Positions 35,690 through 46,670 are shown, counted from the stretch's first letter. The stretch is DNA of 64,000 nt from Anomaloglossus baeobatrachus (GCF_048569485.1 NW_027445228.1:62001-126000), one strand, 5' to 3'. Numbers and translations: made by a program. The notes: a model not told the origin generated them from the sequence alone.

Positions 35690-36490
35690 CTCCTTATAAA
35701 CTTTGTTGGTGCTCAGATAGGGTCCAACTCCATAAACAATTAAGTAAAATCCGGCACTCAAACTTGTAGAATTTGCAAAAAGAAATTTTTTTTATTATTA
35801 TTTTGTTATTTTTTTGACAGGCGTAGTATTCTGTGTGACAATCAGTATAACGTTTCGGTCATATATGACCTTCTTCACATTATTTCACACTGTAAACATG
35901 ATAAACAAAAACAAACAAAATTCACATTTTGTAGAAAATTTTTTGTCACTTATTAAACGCATGCATAATGAAAACATATATCTCATCAGGGTGGAAGACA
36001 TCAAAACAGGAACAGATTAAATAAAAAGGGAACATAAAGTCCATATATAGTGGTATATTTGATTTTCAGATAAGGAAAATCACTTCTTCCTATAAAAAAC
36101 AATAGCATATGTAACAATCAATGTATAGTAGAAAAAATGTAATATAGAACCACTAATACTGTATATACTATATCCTGCATGAAAATTAACTGAAGTCAGA
36201 CCACAGAAACAAATGTCCTACATTCAAAATAGAGAATAAATGGTTAATAGAAAATGTGTCTAAAGAGCCTGTCATTGTGTGGGGGAGAAGGAGGCCACAG
36301 CTCCATAAACATTAACATAATGATTCACCAGGCTGCCTGTGTCAGGGGTCTCTCCACTGATAAGGGGGCTATTCTGCTCTGCTGCCACTCAGGTCCTCAT
36401 TGGTATGCGTAATGAAGGGAATCCTCATGCTGGGCTTTTAAATACACCGCGGCTGATCACATGAATTTAACTGCCTATGATATTCAGGTA
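35690..36490 (-). mobile_element. Penelope-like element fragment (probable)
   Basis: GGCACTCC..., GATAGGGTCC and TCCGGCACTCAAA parallel the insertion at 38577-38977. On the - strand, AAGGTCATATATGACCGAAAC with flanking GTGTGA/TCACAC arms (about 35838-35890) resembles the hammerhead fold seen there, with a diverged CUGAUGA core. The rest is AT-rich and non-coding. The right boundary is approximate. Confidence 0.5.
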
Positions 36491-36634
36491 CTAGAATCCA
36501 TTTCCTGGTCTCAAACCGGAAGTGATGCAACTGGATGGCAGCTCTCTGCATATGGTTGGCACTAATGAGCATGCGTCCAAATCACTCAGCATTATGCTGC
36601 TGGAAGCCTGTGAAGGATGAGTCGTGCAGTCTAA

Positions 36635-37417
36635 GGCTGCTTTCACACTACGTCTTTTTAACATGCGTCCTGAACGGTTTTTTGCTGCAAAAGCGGATCC
36701 TGCTTTTACAGCAAAAAATGCATGCGAACGCATGTGTTACTTTGCAGGATCCTGTCACTGGATGTTTAGGGGCGGGCATTGGAGTCATGTGATCGGGAGT
36801 GATGGGAACTAAACGTGCCAGACTGGGAGCCGGCATCTGACAGCTGCGAGGCTCGTAACCAAGGTAAACATAGGGTATACTTGCTTGGATACCCGATATT
36901 TACTTTGGTTACAAGCGTCTGCAGCTGCTAGGAGCCGGCTCCCTGCACACGTAACCAACGTAAACATCGGGTAACTAAGATAAGTGGTTACCCGATATTT
37001 ACCTTGGTTACGAGTGTCCGCAGCTCTCAGGTGGGGGAGAGGGAGGGGGAGAGACAGAGGGAGGAGAGAGAGAGACTGATCACGGAGGCTGGTTTCTGGG
37101 CATGCTCAGTAGAGCAAGCAGGATCCTGCCTATCAGCACGCCAGCGTTCACATGCGTTTGCGTGCTGTTTAGTCAGGATCCAGCAATTTGCAGAAGTTGG
37201 ACGCAGCTCAAAAACGCTACAAGTAGCGTTTTTGAAAGATGTTAAAAAACTGCAAGTCGCTGGATCCTCACTATAACGCACGCAAACGCAGGTGAACGCA
37301 TGTTAACGCAAGTCCATTGCAAATGCATTGAAATGAAAACGCATTTGCACTGGATCCGTTTCTGCGTTAAAAAAACGTTCAGGACGCATGTTAAAAAGAC
37401 GTAGTGTGAAAGCAGCC
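36635..37417. mobile_element. 783-bp Harbinger-type MITE abutting Harbinger B
   Basis: The ends GGCTGCTTTCACACTACGTC and the complement of GACGTAGTGTGAAAGCAGCC, continuing through a TTTAACATGCGTCCTGAACG segment, form a TIR of about 40 bp. TAA flanks it at 36632-36634 and 37418-37420. The interior has AAACGCA motifs and the palindromic GTAAACATCGGGTAAC module. Its right TAA is also the left TAA of Harbinger B. Confidence 0.8.
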
Positions 37418-37574
37418 TAAAGGTCCAGTCACACATAACGAGATCGTGAACGAGATCGCTACTATGTCACACTTTCTGGATCGTTTATGAGTCGTTGTTG
37501 AAATCGCATGTTGGGTGTCACACATAACGAGTTTATGAACGAGCATGCGTCCCGTATAACAATCTTTCAAATCG

Positions 37575-38085
37575 CTGGGACCCTGTCACACAGCTACTAT
37601 GTTAACGATTCCAATCCCATTAGGGGCGTAGTAAAATGCAGTGAGTCACGTAGGCGTGCATTTGTGTCGCCTTTTCCGCTTTCATTGGCGGCCAATACTG
37701 CGTTCTGATTGGGCGGCCGGGCGGGCGTCGCCTTTTCCACCCCCTCCGCTGATTGATATGGACCCTGTCACACAGCTACTATGTTAACGATTCCAATCCC
37801 ATTATGCAGTGAGTCACGTAGGCGTGCATTTGCGTCGCCTTTTCCATACCCCCCTCCGCTTTCTTTGGCGGCCAATACTGCGTTCTGATTGGGCGGCCGG
37901 GCGGGCGTCGCCTTTTCCACCCCCTCCGCTCTGATTGATAAGGACCCTGTCACACAGCTATTATGTTAACGATTCCAATCCCATTATGCAGTGAGTCACG
38001 TAGGCGTGCATTTGCGTCGCCTTTTCCATACCCCCCTCCGCTTTCATTGGCGGCCAATACTGCGTTCTGATTGGGCATGCAGGGG
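37575..38085. repeat. 181-bp tandem repeat, nearly three copies, in Harbinger B left end
   Basis: Units begin GGACCCTGTCACACAGCTAC and include GTGAGTCACGTAGGCGTGCA and GGCGGCCAATACTGCGTTCT (with CCAAT). The first unit carries extra bases and the last is cut short. Confidence 0.85.
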
Positions 38086-38332
38086 GCGTATCTAGCGGTT
38101 AAATTTTGGATCGCGTCCACCCTTTGTCACTTCTTTTGCGCTTTGCTTTGAGATAGAACCTGCGTCTCCACCCTGATTCCTTCGTCCATTGTACCCGGTC
38201 GCTTTGTTGGTGTGTTTTTCGGATCGAAGCCGCAGTTGCACCTGGAGTATCCTTGCAGTGCTCTCGAGTGTCGGTGAGATCGTATTTGCGATTCCGCTTG
38301 GATTCTACATTGATATACACTTCTTTGAAAAG
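38086..38332 (+). promoter_or_regulatory. 5' non-coding exon of the MADF gene in Harbinger B (predicted)
   Basis: The segment ends at a good donor, GAAAAG then GTAGGT (38333). The only downstream acceptor leading into the coding exon is ATTTCAG before ATG 39130. The matching inverted segment at the other end (46363-46670) also ends at a donor, GCG then GTAAGT. Similar ends therefore appear to start both outer genes. The transcription start is not determined. Confidence 0.45.
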
Positions 38333-38713
38333 GTAGGTCTTTTTTTTTGTTGGGGGGGGTGGGCTTTTTTTTGAATAATGTTCTTGCTGTTAGATATATG
38401 TTAATATTTATTATGTGAGTTGATTGCTGTTAGATATATGTTAATATTTATTATGTGAGTTAATTAAAGTTGCTGGCTTTTATCTGTGCGTGTATAATGC
38501 CTTTTAAAGAGGGGTCTCTCCATAGTGCTGTTTGTAATGTGTCCTATCCTAGCATTGCTGGCTCTTTTGTCTCTCATTAAATAAAATATAGAAATGTGGC
38601 ACTCCTTCTATAGTCGCTGGTGCTTGGATAGGGTCCCACCCCAGATCAAAAAATGAAAAAAATCCAGCACTCAAAGCATTTAACTGAAATTGTTTTATAT
38701 TTTATTCATGGAT

Positions 38714-38766
38714 CTGTGTAATTATTAAAGACGTTTCGGTCATCCGACCTTCATCAGTTTACACAG
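38714..38766 (-). ncRNA. Type-I hammerhead ribozyme (left arm)
   Basis: On the - strand: stem I CUGUG / CACAG plus UAAA / UUUA, core CUGAUGA, stem II GGUC / GACC with loop GGAU, core GAAA, and a minimal stem III (GAAAC directly followed by GUC, the cleavage triplet). It is the mirror copy of 38865-38917. Confidence 0.75.
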
Positions 38767-38864
38767 AAAAGGTTCTGTAGAAATATATGAAAAAGCTGGA
38801 CCAGAGGAAAAAGCTGCCCGTCCCGGTCTGCAGTCAATGTCACATACTGTCTACAGAACCTTTT

Positions 38865-38917
38865 CTGTGTAAACTGATGAAGGTCGGATGACCGAAACGT
38901 CTTTAATAATTACACAG
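38865..38917 (+). ncRNA. Type-I hammerhead ribozyme (right arm)
   Basis: On the + strand: CUGUG-UAAA, CUGAUGA, one A, GGUC-GGAU-GACC, GAAAC, GUC (predicted cleavage after C), UUUA, internal loop, CACAG. All catalytic core bases are present. The very short stem III with no loop matches retroelement hammerheads, which are thought to work best as dimers. Confidence 0.78.
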
Positions 38918-39129
38918 ATCCATGAATAAAATATAAAACAATTTCAGTTGAATGCTTTGAGTGCTGGATTTTTTTCATCTTTTGTCTCTCAGCTACAGCC
39001 GCCATTTTGTGTTTCTGCCACACATAGGGGCGGCCATTATAGTCTCTGCCACACCATAACCAAAAATTGTGATCGGTTTATTGCAAGTTCTTTTATGTTT
39101 ACATATAAATTTTTCATTCTTTATTTCAG

Positions 39130-40371
39130 ATGGCTTATTATAACAAAGAAGACTTTGTGCGTGAGCTGCTGGATTTGTATAAATCACTGCCCTGCTTGTG
39201 GAGAATCAAATCCACAGAATATTCTGACAGAATAAAAAAACAAGCCGCCTATGCCCAACTGGTGGAGCTTTTTAAAAAACACAGTGGAGGCGAGGCGGTG
39301 GATGTCAAAGTAGTAAAAAAGAAGATACAAGGCTTGAGGACTGTATATAAGAAAGAAGCAAATAAGGTGGACAAATCAAAAAAGTCAGGGGCCGGCACTG
39401 ACCAGGTATATGTTTCACCTTTGTGGTATTTCAATCTCCTGGAATTCACAAGGGACCAGGAGCTACCACGAATGATGGAAAGCTCCTACCAAAGAAACGT
39501 AGACCTGGAAGCAGACATTGAAAACGATGACATCCCGATCGATGACAACACCTCCACTGTTGTAGATGTAAGTACCTTATTTGCTTCACGGTACATAGCA
39601 TTCAAACTTTATATGTACATGCCATTGAGGAACACAAAATAGTAACTTATTGTTACCATGATTTATTGTGCAGTTTGGAAAAGTTATCCCTTCCAGTTCA
39701 GATAAGTACACTCCAATACAATTTTGTCACACTTTAATTAAATTTACTAACTATTAATGTATGACTTTTAATTAACATTTATTTTTCTGTTCCCGCAGAA
39801 CCCTCAGACAGATATGGTGAGGCCCCAATTGAATGAGAACCCCACCACATCGAGCGAGCCTATTGTGGAGGATAATGAGGTACCTGCACCCTCTGGTGAA
39901 ATGCGGCGAAGACAGTTACGCAAAAAGAAGGCCAACACCCCTGTGACATCCGCTGAATTTTATTCTTTGGCAACCCAACTGCTATCACAGCCAAAAAGCC
40001 CTCCAGTGGATAGCTTTGCCGCATTTGCATCGGACAGACTCTGCAAATTGGATTCCACACAGAGGGAGCAAGCAGAGAGACTAATGTTTGAAGTCCTAAG
40101 AAAGGCAGGCCGAGGAGAACTTGATGACAATGACACGATATGCAAGTTAAACCAGCCCCATCATTCTTCGACATGGATTCCTCGCCAGCCCCTGCAAAGT
40201 ACACCAAACAGGATGCATCCACCACGCTTGCAGCTTGACCACCCCCCACAGTATCCCCCCCCACAGTTTCCCCCCCAACATTATCCCAGGTATTCAAATG
40301 ATTCATTTTTAAGCCAACTGTCATCTCCCACCCGGCCTGAATATGTCAACCAATATGAAGACGGCCACTAA
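39130..40371 (+). CDS. Harbinger B MADF-BESS protein (two coding exons, 336 aa)
   Basis: Exon 1 is 39130-39567 and exon 2 is 39799-40371, joined by GTAAGT and CCCGCAG in phase 0, giving 336 residues. Residues about 10-100 form a MADF domain (Myb/SANT-related DNA-binding fold): FVRELLDLYKSLPCLW, then AYAQLVELFKK, VKKKIQGLRTVYKKE and YVSPLWYFNLLEF. In exon 2, DSFAAFASDRLCKLDSTQRE and RLMFEVLRKAG resemble a BESS protein-interaction motif; the tail is proline/glutamine-rich. ATG immediately follows an acceptor (TTATTTCAG), implying an upstream non-coding exon. AATAAA is at 40440-40445. It has no stops. It probably binds transposon ends or recruits the transposase. The second ATG (39814) is not a separate gene. 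Confidence 0.85.
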
Positions 40372-40809
40372 ATTTTGTTATTGTTGTTGTTTTGTTATTT
40401 GAGATTAATTTTAATTGATTGTTATATTTTCATTGTAATAATAAATTTATGTTGGTTCAATCTTGCTGCCTGCGTTACTTAATTCAGCATATGGTTGTGA
40501 TGCCCTGGCAAAACACGGTAGTTACAGAGATTGTACCATACTCCACCCTCATTGGCATACCACCACACAACCCCCACACTCATGTACACCAAACAACCAG
40601 TAAAGCCTAGTCACCCCTTCGTGGATAATGGGATTGGTGCATCTATACAGATGCCTACATGTAATATGATGTTTGTGAGTGGTGAGTTTGTGAGTGGTGA
40701 TAGCTGTTAACTTGCTTTATGCAATGAGACATACCAAACAGCAGATATCAATTTCAAATTTTTTATAACACATGTATATGTACACAATAACCAAAAAAAA
40801 AAAAAAACG
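40372..40809. other. 3' region between convergent MADF and Myb genes
   Basis: Both genes end here and run towards each other. The MADF poly(A) signal is at 40440-40445. No other ORF, tandem array or element end is seen. Confidence 0.5.
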
Positions 40810-42388
40810 TTAGTTGCTGCTGCCCTCCCCTTGTCCAGCCACATAACGTGCCAGCAGCGACGCATGCCGCTCCACTTTGGCCATCAGCCTCCTGTGGGCT
40901 GACATAATCCTTCTTTGGGAGGACATGATTTCGGCCAAAGTGGGTATGCCTATGGAGGGAATGGTAAAATTAATAAATCATAATTTTTATTTCTGCTTAT
41001 TATTACAAAGTAGGAGATTCATGACTTACGGTTATCCCCCTCGTCCGATAAAGACTCACTTATGGAGCCTGGACTAGCATCTATGAAAACAAAAAACACT
41101 TTATAGTACTCAACAGCTTTTTGTTTTGTACTTTATATGGCGTTAATGTTATATTAAAAAATTACCGGGGGCCGATCCGGCCGGTGGCCCCTGTGGGTGG
41201 TACTCCTCCTCCTCCTCCTCTGGTGGCTGTAGATCCACCGGGGGCTCGGGCACATGCTCTCCCTCCTCTGCGGCCCCTTGCTCCTCTGGGGGTTCTTAAG
41301 AAAATATAAAGTTTAATGTGGTTGCGTTATGATACATATAGGACTGTGGGGGGTACATTGAAATATATGGCGGACTACGTAGCCTACCTTATACAAGGAC
41401 TATGGGGGTGAATTTGAACACATTGTGGACTATGTGGTGCAGTATAATATATGGAGAACTCTGGGGTGAATGAAACTTCATGGAGAACTCTAGGAAATTC
41501 ATTACAGTTCATGGAGGACTATGGGATGCATTCTAATATCTGAAGGGTTATGTGGAACCCTTTATACTATATGGAAGGCTATGTGGGGGCCAATATTGTA
41601 TTTGGAGAACTAGATATGAGGGGGGACAAAAATACAAGCAGGAGATGGAATTTTTTTGTGCTGAGGGAAAAAGACCCACTAACCACAGCACCCGGCTTTG
41701 CCATGCTCTCTCTGATATGGGAAAAGCTGGGTGGTGAGGGAATGATGTTTTGCCAAGCATGGCGAAGCTGGGTGCCAAGGACAAGAGGTATATCAGAACA
41801 TATGAAAACTGTGTGCTGATAGAGGGTTGTCAGTTCATGGGAAATCTTGGTGTAGAAAGCCTACTGTCTGCGTAATTTCCCTGTGTCCCGAGTGTCAGTG
41901 TAATTAGCCCGTACCACAAGTGTCGGTGTATCTAGCGATCTATGCAATAGATCTCTATATAAAGATCTGTTACATATTATATATATATATATATATAATC
42001 TATATATATATTATATATATATATATATATAATCTATCTATCGTTCAATGCAATAGATCTCTATATATATATCTATTACATATTATATATATATAATCTA
42101 TCTATCGATCTATTACATAGATCGATATATTATATAAATACTTTTAATGAATTAAAAGAAAAAAAAAAATATATATATATATATATATAATAAATATATA
42201 TACATTAAAATATATATATTTATTATTTAAATATTATCTGTATATATTTATTTTTATAATTATATATATAATTAATATATTATATATTTTTATAATTATA
42301 TATAGATATATATATTATTTATATATATATTATATGTATATATTTATTTTTATTATTATATATATCTAAATATATTTTTAGAATTTTA

Positions 42389-42430
<42 letters not shown>

Positions 42431-42435
42431 ATATG

Positions 42436-42478
<43 letters not shown>

Positions 42479-43071
42479 CTATCGATCTATAAAATAGATT
42501 ATATATATATAATTTTAATTAAGTAAAAGGATATATATATCATAAATATATACATTTAAATCTATATATTTATTATTTATTATATATGTATATTTTCTTA
42601 TATTTATATTTATACATAATTAATATGAATTATATATATTTAATTTAAATATATATATATATAGATATATATATATATTATTTATATATGTATTATATAT
42701 TTATTTTTATAATTATATATATATATATATATATATATAGATAGATAGATATATATTTAAGAACACCATTATACGTTGCCAAGGCACACTCATCTGCGCC
42801 TACCTTGGTTTTGTAACTCTGCTTGTATGGCAGAGATCCGGGCACTGGAGCGGTACCGCAGATCCGCTAATTTTTTGCGGATCTGGGCGCAGGTGCGCTC
42901 CAAATGAAATCTCCTCCTCAACCCACGTTGGATCCTGCGCAAGACCGCTTTCTTATGGAGAAGTGGATGCTCTTGCGCCTCACGGCAATCATAATCGCGA
43001 GCATCCACTTCTCTAATTAGGTAACGGACCTCCGCCTCTCCCCAAGCTGTTGCCCTCCTGCGTGCCGCCAT
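40810..43071 (-). CDS. Harbinger B Myb/SANT-like protein (four exons, 195 aa)
   Basis: Exons on the - strand: 43071-42804, 41294-41166, 41080-41030 and 40949-40810. Donors are GTAGGC, GTAATT and GTAAGT; acceptors are TTCTTAAG, TTTTCATAG and CTCCATAG. All introns are phase 1, and 588 bases give 195 residues without a stop. Exon 1 encodes a Myb/SANT-like (trihelix) domain: TAWGEAEVRYLIREVDARDY, LRRIQRGLRRRFHLERT, QIRKKLADLRYRSSARI. Exons 2-3 are acidic (PPEEEEEEYHP, ISESLSDEGDN). Exon 4 ends in a basic helix (IMSAHRRLMAKVERHASLLA). Myb-like partners of Harbinger transposases are known to bind DNA and carry the transposase into the nucleus. Intron 1 contains the AT tract. Confidence 0.78.
41967..42755. 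repeat. (TA)n-rich tract, about 790 bp
   Basis: Nearly pure A/T with many TATATA runs and GATA interruptions, lying in intron 1 of the Myb-like gene. Its length is probably unstable. Confidence 0.9.
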
Positions 43072-43440
43072 TGTTCGCTGGTGTGTCTACGTAGCAAACG
43101 CAGTTGCGTCACCCGCGGTAACGCCTCTTCACATCTGATTCAACGGATAGCGTCACGTGAACGCTAGCTCCAATCAGATTGGGGTGGACGTTGTTGATCC
43201 TGCTCCAGCCAATGGCCGCCGATATTACATCTTCGGCCATGGCTGGATTGTTGATTTGTGAAATATTACAATTGCTATGATTGACGGTGAAAGTGCGACG
43301 CACTTTTAACAAATCAGAATGATCTTTGCTGCAGAAATGAGATCGCGCCATGACGCAAATGCTGTGTCAAGGGGTCGTGGTATCACACACTGCGAGCGCA
43401 CATACAATTATAAAAAATCGAAAAAGAGATGTCGTTTGAA
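43072..43440 (-). promoter_or_regulatory. Putative promoter of the Myb-like gene
   Basis: Upstream of ATG 43071 on the - strand are an E-box CACGTG (43154-43159), a CCAAT box with inverted partner (CCAATCAGATTGG, 43170-43182) and a GC-rich stretch without TATA. The function is inferred from motifs and position. Confidence 0.4.
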
Positions 43441-44339
43441 GGTTTCGGGGACGCACAAACGTCCCCGTTTAAAAACCCCAAATGAAAATATATAAGGCTT
43501 CATATTCATAATTTGCGTGTTTTTTTTTTTTATTGCATTGGTACATGGAAATCAAAATTGTACAAGAGCCCTAAATGATGTATTCATCATACAGCTGGAC
43601 GCCAAATTGAGGAAGTAAATAAACCTTTGCAGGGTTTTACCTAAAGAAAAGCAATGTTGAAGTTAAAAGTGAACATTTTACTTTTAAACCCAAAAACAAA
43701 TTTTAGTCATACCATTGAGCATTTCTACTATGGTATCAAGATAAAATTCACCATAAAATATATTGTGCAATTTCTTCTTAGTGCACCCATATGTAATATG
43801 TGGTTGAAATCAACTGGTTTGGCACATATTTTGGCACGCTGTTGTTCGCTACGCTCACTCTCAATGTGCGATCCGGAGCAGGAAGCCCAATGATAGCGGT
43901 GATGACACCCGGTGCCGGGCCGGACTAGTCTGGGGGTCGTAAGTGGTTGCCGGAGTCATGGCTTCAGTGGGGGTGATAGTTTATATTCGTGACGCCACCT
44001 TAATCCGCCGCTGCTGTATGGGGCATCCGGGGGTGATGTAACGGCAGCAATGGTGGTACTGCTCCCCACAGTAGCCCTTAATAGTGAATGAATGACAAAC
44101 AAATCTTGTGGAAAGTAAAAACAACTGTTTATTAAAGTAATCATTTTGCAAAAATGACATTTTAGTATAAATGTGATGAACATAACAATACAAGTAACCA
44201 TATATTTTAAAATTAGTATAAATGTGATGAACATAATACAAGTAACCATATATTTTAAAATTAAGAAGGGAAGTTTCTAAAACAAATCAATACAAGAAAA
44301 TAAAACTCAGCATAATAAATGTGCTCAATACAAGTTTAT
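43441..44339. other. Region between Myb gene and transposase 3' end
   Basis: No gene. It contains a GC-rich stretch (43840-44060) of unknown origin and a roughly 56-bp direct duplication (AGTATAAATGTGATGAACAT, about 44165-44262) near the transposase 3' end. Confidence 0.45.
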
Positions 44340-45575
44340 CTAATGCTGCCACGTAATTGCACCAGGACCATTAAAATATTGGCAGTACTTTTCTCGACAG
44401 GCCTTCGCATCATCGGTATTTCTGCCGGGCGCCAATGGTTGAAGTCCTGCGATTGCGGGATCTTCAGAATGCCATTCGCCAAGCACCACTTCGCCATTTA
44501 AGTCATCAGAGTCTACAAAGCCTGTTGGACAGTACGTAATAGCATCTCGCCGTCGAAGAAAGTTGTGAAGGGCGCAACAGGCCAAAACAACTGCGTCTAT
44601 TGATGGTAGACTCAGGTTAATTGGTGTGTGGAAAACGCGGAAGCGATTTGCCATTATCCCAAAGGCATTTTCCACAACCCTGCGTGCCCTTGATAATCTG
44701 TAATTGAACCTTTGTCTTTCCGCCGTTAGACTTTTCTGGGGGAATGGTTTCATGAGATTGGGATGAAGTGGGAAGGCTTCATCGCCCACAAATACAAAGT
44801 TAAGGTTTGCGGTAGTGTCAGAGTTGGGGGGCAAGTGCAGTTCACCATTTTGCAAACGTTCACCAAAGCCTGTGTGTTCTAAAACCCCACCGTCAGAAAC
44901 CCTGCCATTCATGCCAACATCAACAGCAATAAATTCGTAATTGGCATTCACAAGGGCCATTAGGATGATGCTGAAATAGCCCTTATAGTTATAAAAATAG
45001 GAGCCGCTGTTCAGTGGTTGAGTGATCCGCACATGTTTCCCGTCCAAAGCACCACCACAGTTTGGGAACTGCCAAAGGTGCTCAAAATCGGAGGCAATCT
45101 TCTGCCATTCCTCCACAGTTTTGGGGAACTCAATGTAGTTACGCAGACTGTGGAAAATTGCTCTACATGTCTCCGGAATAAGAACGCTGAGCAGGGACCT
45201 TGAAATTGCAGAAGAAAAATGTAAGTCTTGCAGGGAGCGTCCGGTGGCCAGGAAACGCAGCGTGACTGACAATCTTTCATCTGCCGGGATGGCAGCACGC
45301 ATCGCTGTATTCTTGCGCTGAATAATTGGCGTAACTCTTTCGAGTAAAAGGCTGAATGATTCTTCTGACATCCGCAGAAAATTGTGGAAATCCTGAGGAT
45401 TATTTTCCTGCAGCTCTCTTAGCAGTTGCATGTGGGAGTATTTGTACCTCTTCTGCAGCCACTCTCTGGTCCACATGAAGCGCTTTCGTTTGGAACGCCT
45501 CTGTTCCCCTTCACGTAGCCGACCGGCCTCAAACATCAATGCAGCACCCAGCACAACACGCTGCATGTCGTTCAT
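44340..45575 (-). CDS. Harbinger B DDE transposase (411 aa, intact)
   Basis: HARBI-type transposase catalysing cut-and-paste excision and insertion at TWA sites. The protein is complete and open. A basic N-terminus (RRSKRKRFMWTREWL) is followed by the helix-rich region (FLRMSEESFSLLLERVTPII, IPADERLSVTLRFLATGRSL) and the DDE domain: GALDGKHVRI, VDVGMNGRVSDGG, VFVGDEAFPL and RARRVVENAFGIMANRFRV. First catalytic Asp is in DGKH, Glu in VVENAFG. I chose ATG at 45575 because an acceptor TTTTTGCAG (ending 45586) lies between it and the more distal ATG at 45629, which would be intronic. An upstream non-coding exon (donor at 46362) is likely. No stop or frameshift, so the element may be recent or active. 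Confidence 0.9.
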   Translation of the reverse strand: MNDMQRVVLGAALMFEAGRLREGEQRRSKRKRFMWTREWLQKRYKYSHMQLLRELQENNPQDFHNFLRMSEESFSLLLERVTPIIQRKNTAMRAAIPADERLSVTLRFLATGRSLQDLHFSSAISRSLLSVLIPETCRAIFHSLRNYIEFPKTVEEWQKIASDFEHLWQFPNCGGALDGKHVRITQPLNSGSYFYNYKGYFSIILMALVNANYEFIAVDVGMNGRVSDGGVLEHTGFGERLQNGELHLPPNSDTTANLNFVFVGDEAFPLHPNLMKPFPQKSLTAERQRFNYRLSRARRVVENAFGIMANRFRVFHTPINLSLPSIDAVVLACCALHNFLRRRDAITYCPTGFVDSDDLNGEVVLGEWHSEDPAIAGLQPLAPGRNTDDAKACREKYCQYFNGPGAITWQH

Positions 45576-45696
45576 GTTGTCCACACTGCAAAAAAACATG
45601 TAAAGATGAGAAAAGTTGCTATAAACCAATCACATTTTTTTGGGGGGGTGTAGAAGAGACACTAAAATGGCCGCCCCCATAGAAGTGCACCAGTTC

Positions 45697-46160
45697 TAAC
45701 TGTGTCAGAGAAACAAAATGGCGGCTGTAACTGTGTCAGAGAAACAAAATGGCGGCTGTAACTGTGTCAGAGAAACAAAATGGCGGCTGTAACTGTGTCA
45801 GAGAAACAAAATGGCGGCTGTAACTGTGTCAGAGAAACAAAATGGCGGCTGTAACTGTGTCAGACAAACAAAATGGCGGCTGTAACTGTGTCAGAGAAAC
45901 AAAATGGCGGCTGTAACTGTGTCAGAGAAACAAAATGGCGGCTGTAACTGTGTCAGAGAAACAAAATGGCGGCTGTAACTGTGTCAGACAAACAAAATGG
46001 CGGCTGTAACTGTGTCAGAGAAACAAAATGGCGGCTGTAACTGTGTCAGAGAAACAAAATGGCGGCTGTAACTGTGTCAGACAAACAAAATGGCGGCTGT
46101 AACTGTGTCAGAGAAACAAAATGGCGGCTGTAACTGTGTCAGAGAAACAAAAAGGCGGCT
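45697..46160 (-). repeat. 31-bp tandem array with YY1-type motifs, about 15 copies
   Basis: The unit is TAACTGTGTCAGAGAAACAA followed by AATGGCGGCTG. Each unit includes AAAATGGCGGC, the consensus YY1 site. Variation is slight (AGAGAAAC or AGACAAAC), so amplification was recent. It lies between the predicted non-coding exon and the coding exon of the transposase gene. A single matching motif (AGCCGCCATTTTGTG, about 38997-39011) lies at the equivalent place before the MADF gene. Confidence 0.9.
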
Positions 46161-46362
46161 GTAGCAGAGAGACAAAATAGCCAGCAATACTAGATAAGGA
46201 CACATAAAAGGACGATGGACGCACAAAAGGCAATATGTATACAGATAACAACCAACCACTTTCATTATCCGCAAAAATAATTACTATCTATAAACACAAA
46301 TACTTTCAATACTATAACAAAAACATGGAACAAGTAACAAAGACTTTTCGAAAATGACTTAC

Positions 46363-46670
46363 CGCGTCCAGAAAATGCAGCCGTCTATGCTATCTATTAA
46401 TAATCGCAGTTTCGATCCTCACAGCGACACGCTCGGGAACGAATGAGGGATATCCAAGTGCAGATGCGGCTTTGATCCGAAAACCAAGCAAGCGGGAACA
46501 AAGCACGAATGAATCTGGAATACAGCGACACGCTCGGGAACGAATGAGGGAAGATGCGGCTTTGATCCGAAAACCAAGCAAGCGGGAACAAAGCACGAAT
46601 GAATCTGGGTGTAGTCACAGGTTTGCTCCTAGAAGACTCAAAAGGGAACAAAGCATGAAGCGATACCCAA
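46363..46670 (-). promoter_or_regulatory. 5' non-coding exon region of the transposase gene (predicted)
   Basis: On the - strand it ends in CTGGACGCG then donor GTAAGT. It contains a 103-bp tandem duplication (about 46417-46610, CAGCGACACGCTCGGGAACG). It is the inverted counterpart of 38086-38332. Confidence 0.45.

Larger units (their letters stand above)
38577..38977. mobile_element. Penelope-type palindromic insertion, 14-bp duplication
   Basis: TCTTTTGTCTCTCA occurs at 38563-38576 and 38978-38991 (overlapping the element edge by one base), a clear target-site duplication. The insert contains two 128-bp arms (38653-38780, 38851-38978) in inverted orientation with one mismatch seen, around a 70-bp spacer. 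Each arm carries a hammerhead ribozyme. Inverted or tandem terminal repeats with hammerheads are known in Penelope-like elements. It lies in the predicted first intron of the MADF gene. Confidence 0.7.

Noticed and set aside
39814-40371. A separate 185-residue gene
   Set aside because: It is exon 2 of the MADF-BESS gene, joined in phase 0 across GTAAGT/CAG splice sites.
45576-45629. The distal ATG of the transposase ORF
   Set aside because: A strong acceptor (TTTTTGCAG) lies between this ATG and the conserved protein start at 45575.
45697-46160. Regular direct repeats as a possible CRISPR array
   Set aside because: There are no unique spacers, the units are contiguous and the genome is eukaryotic.
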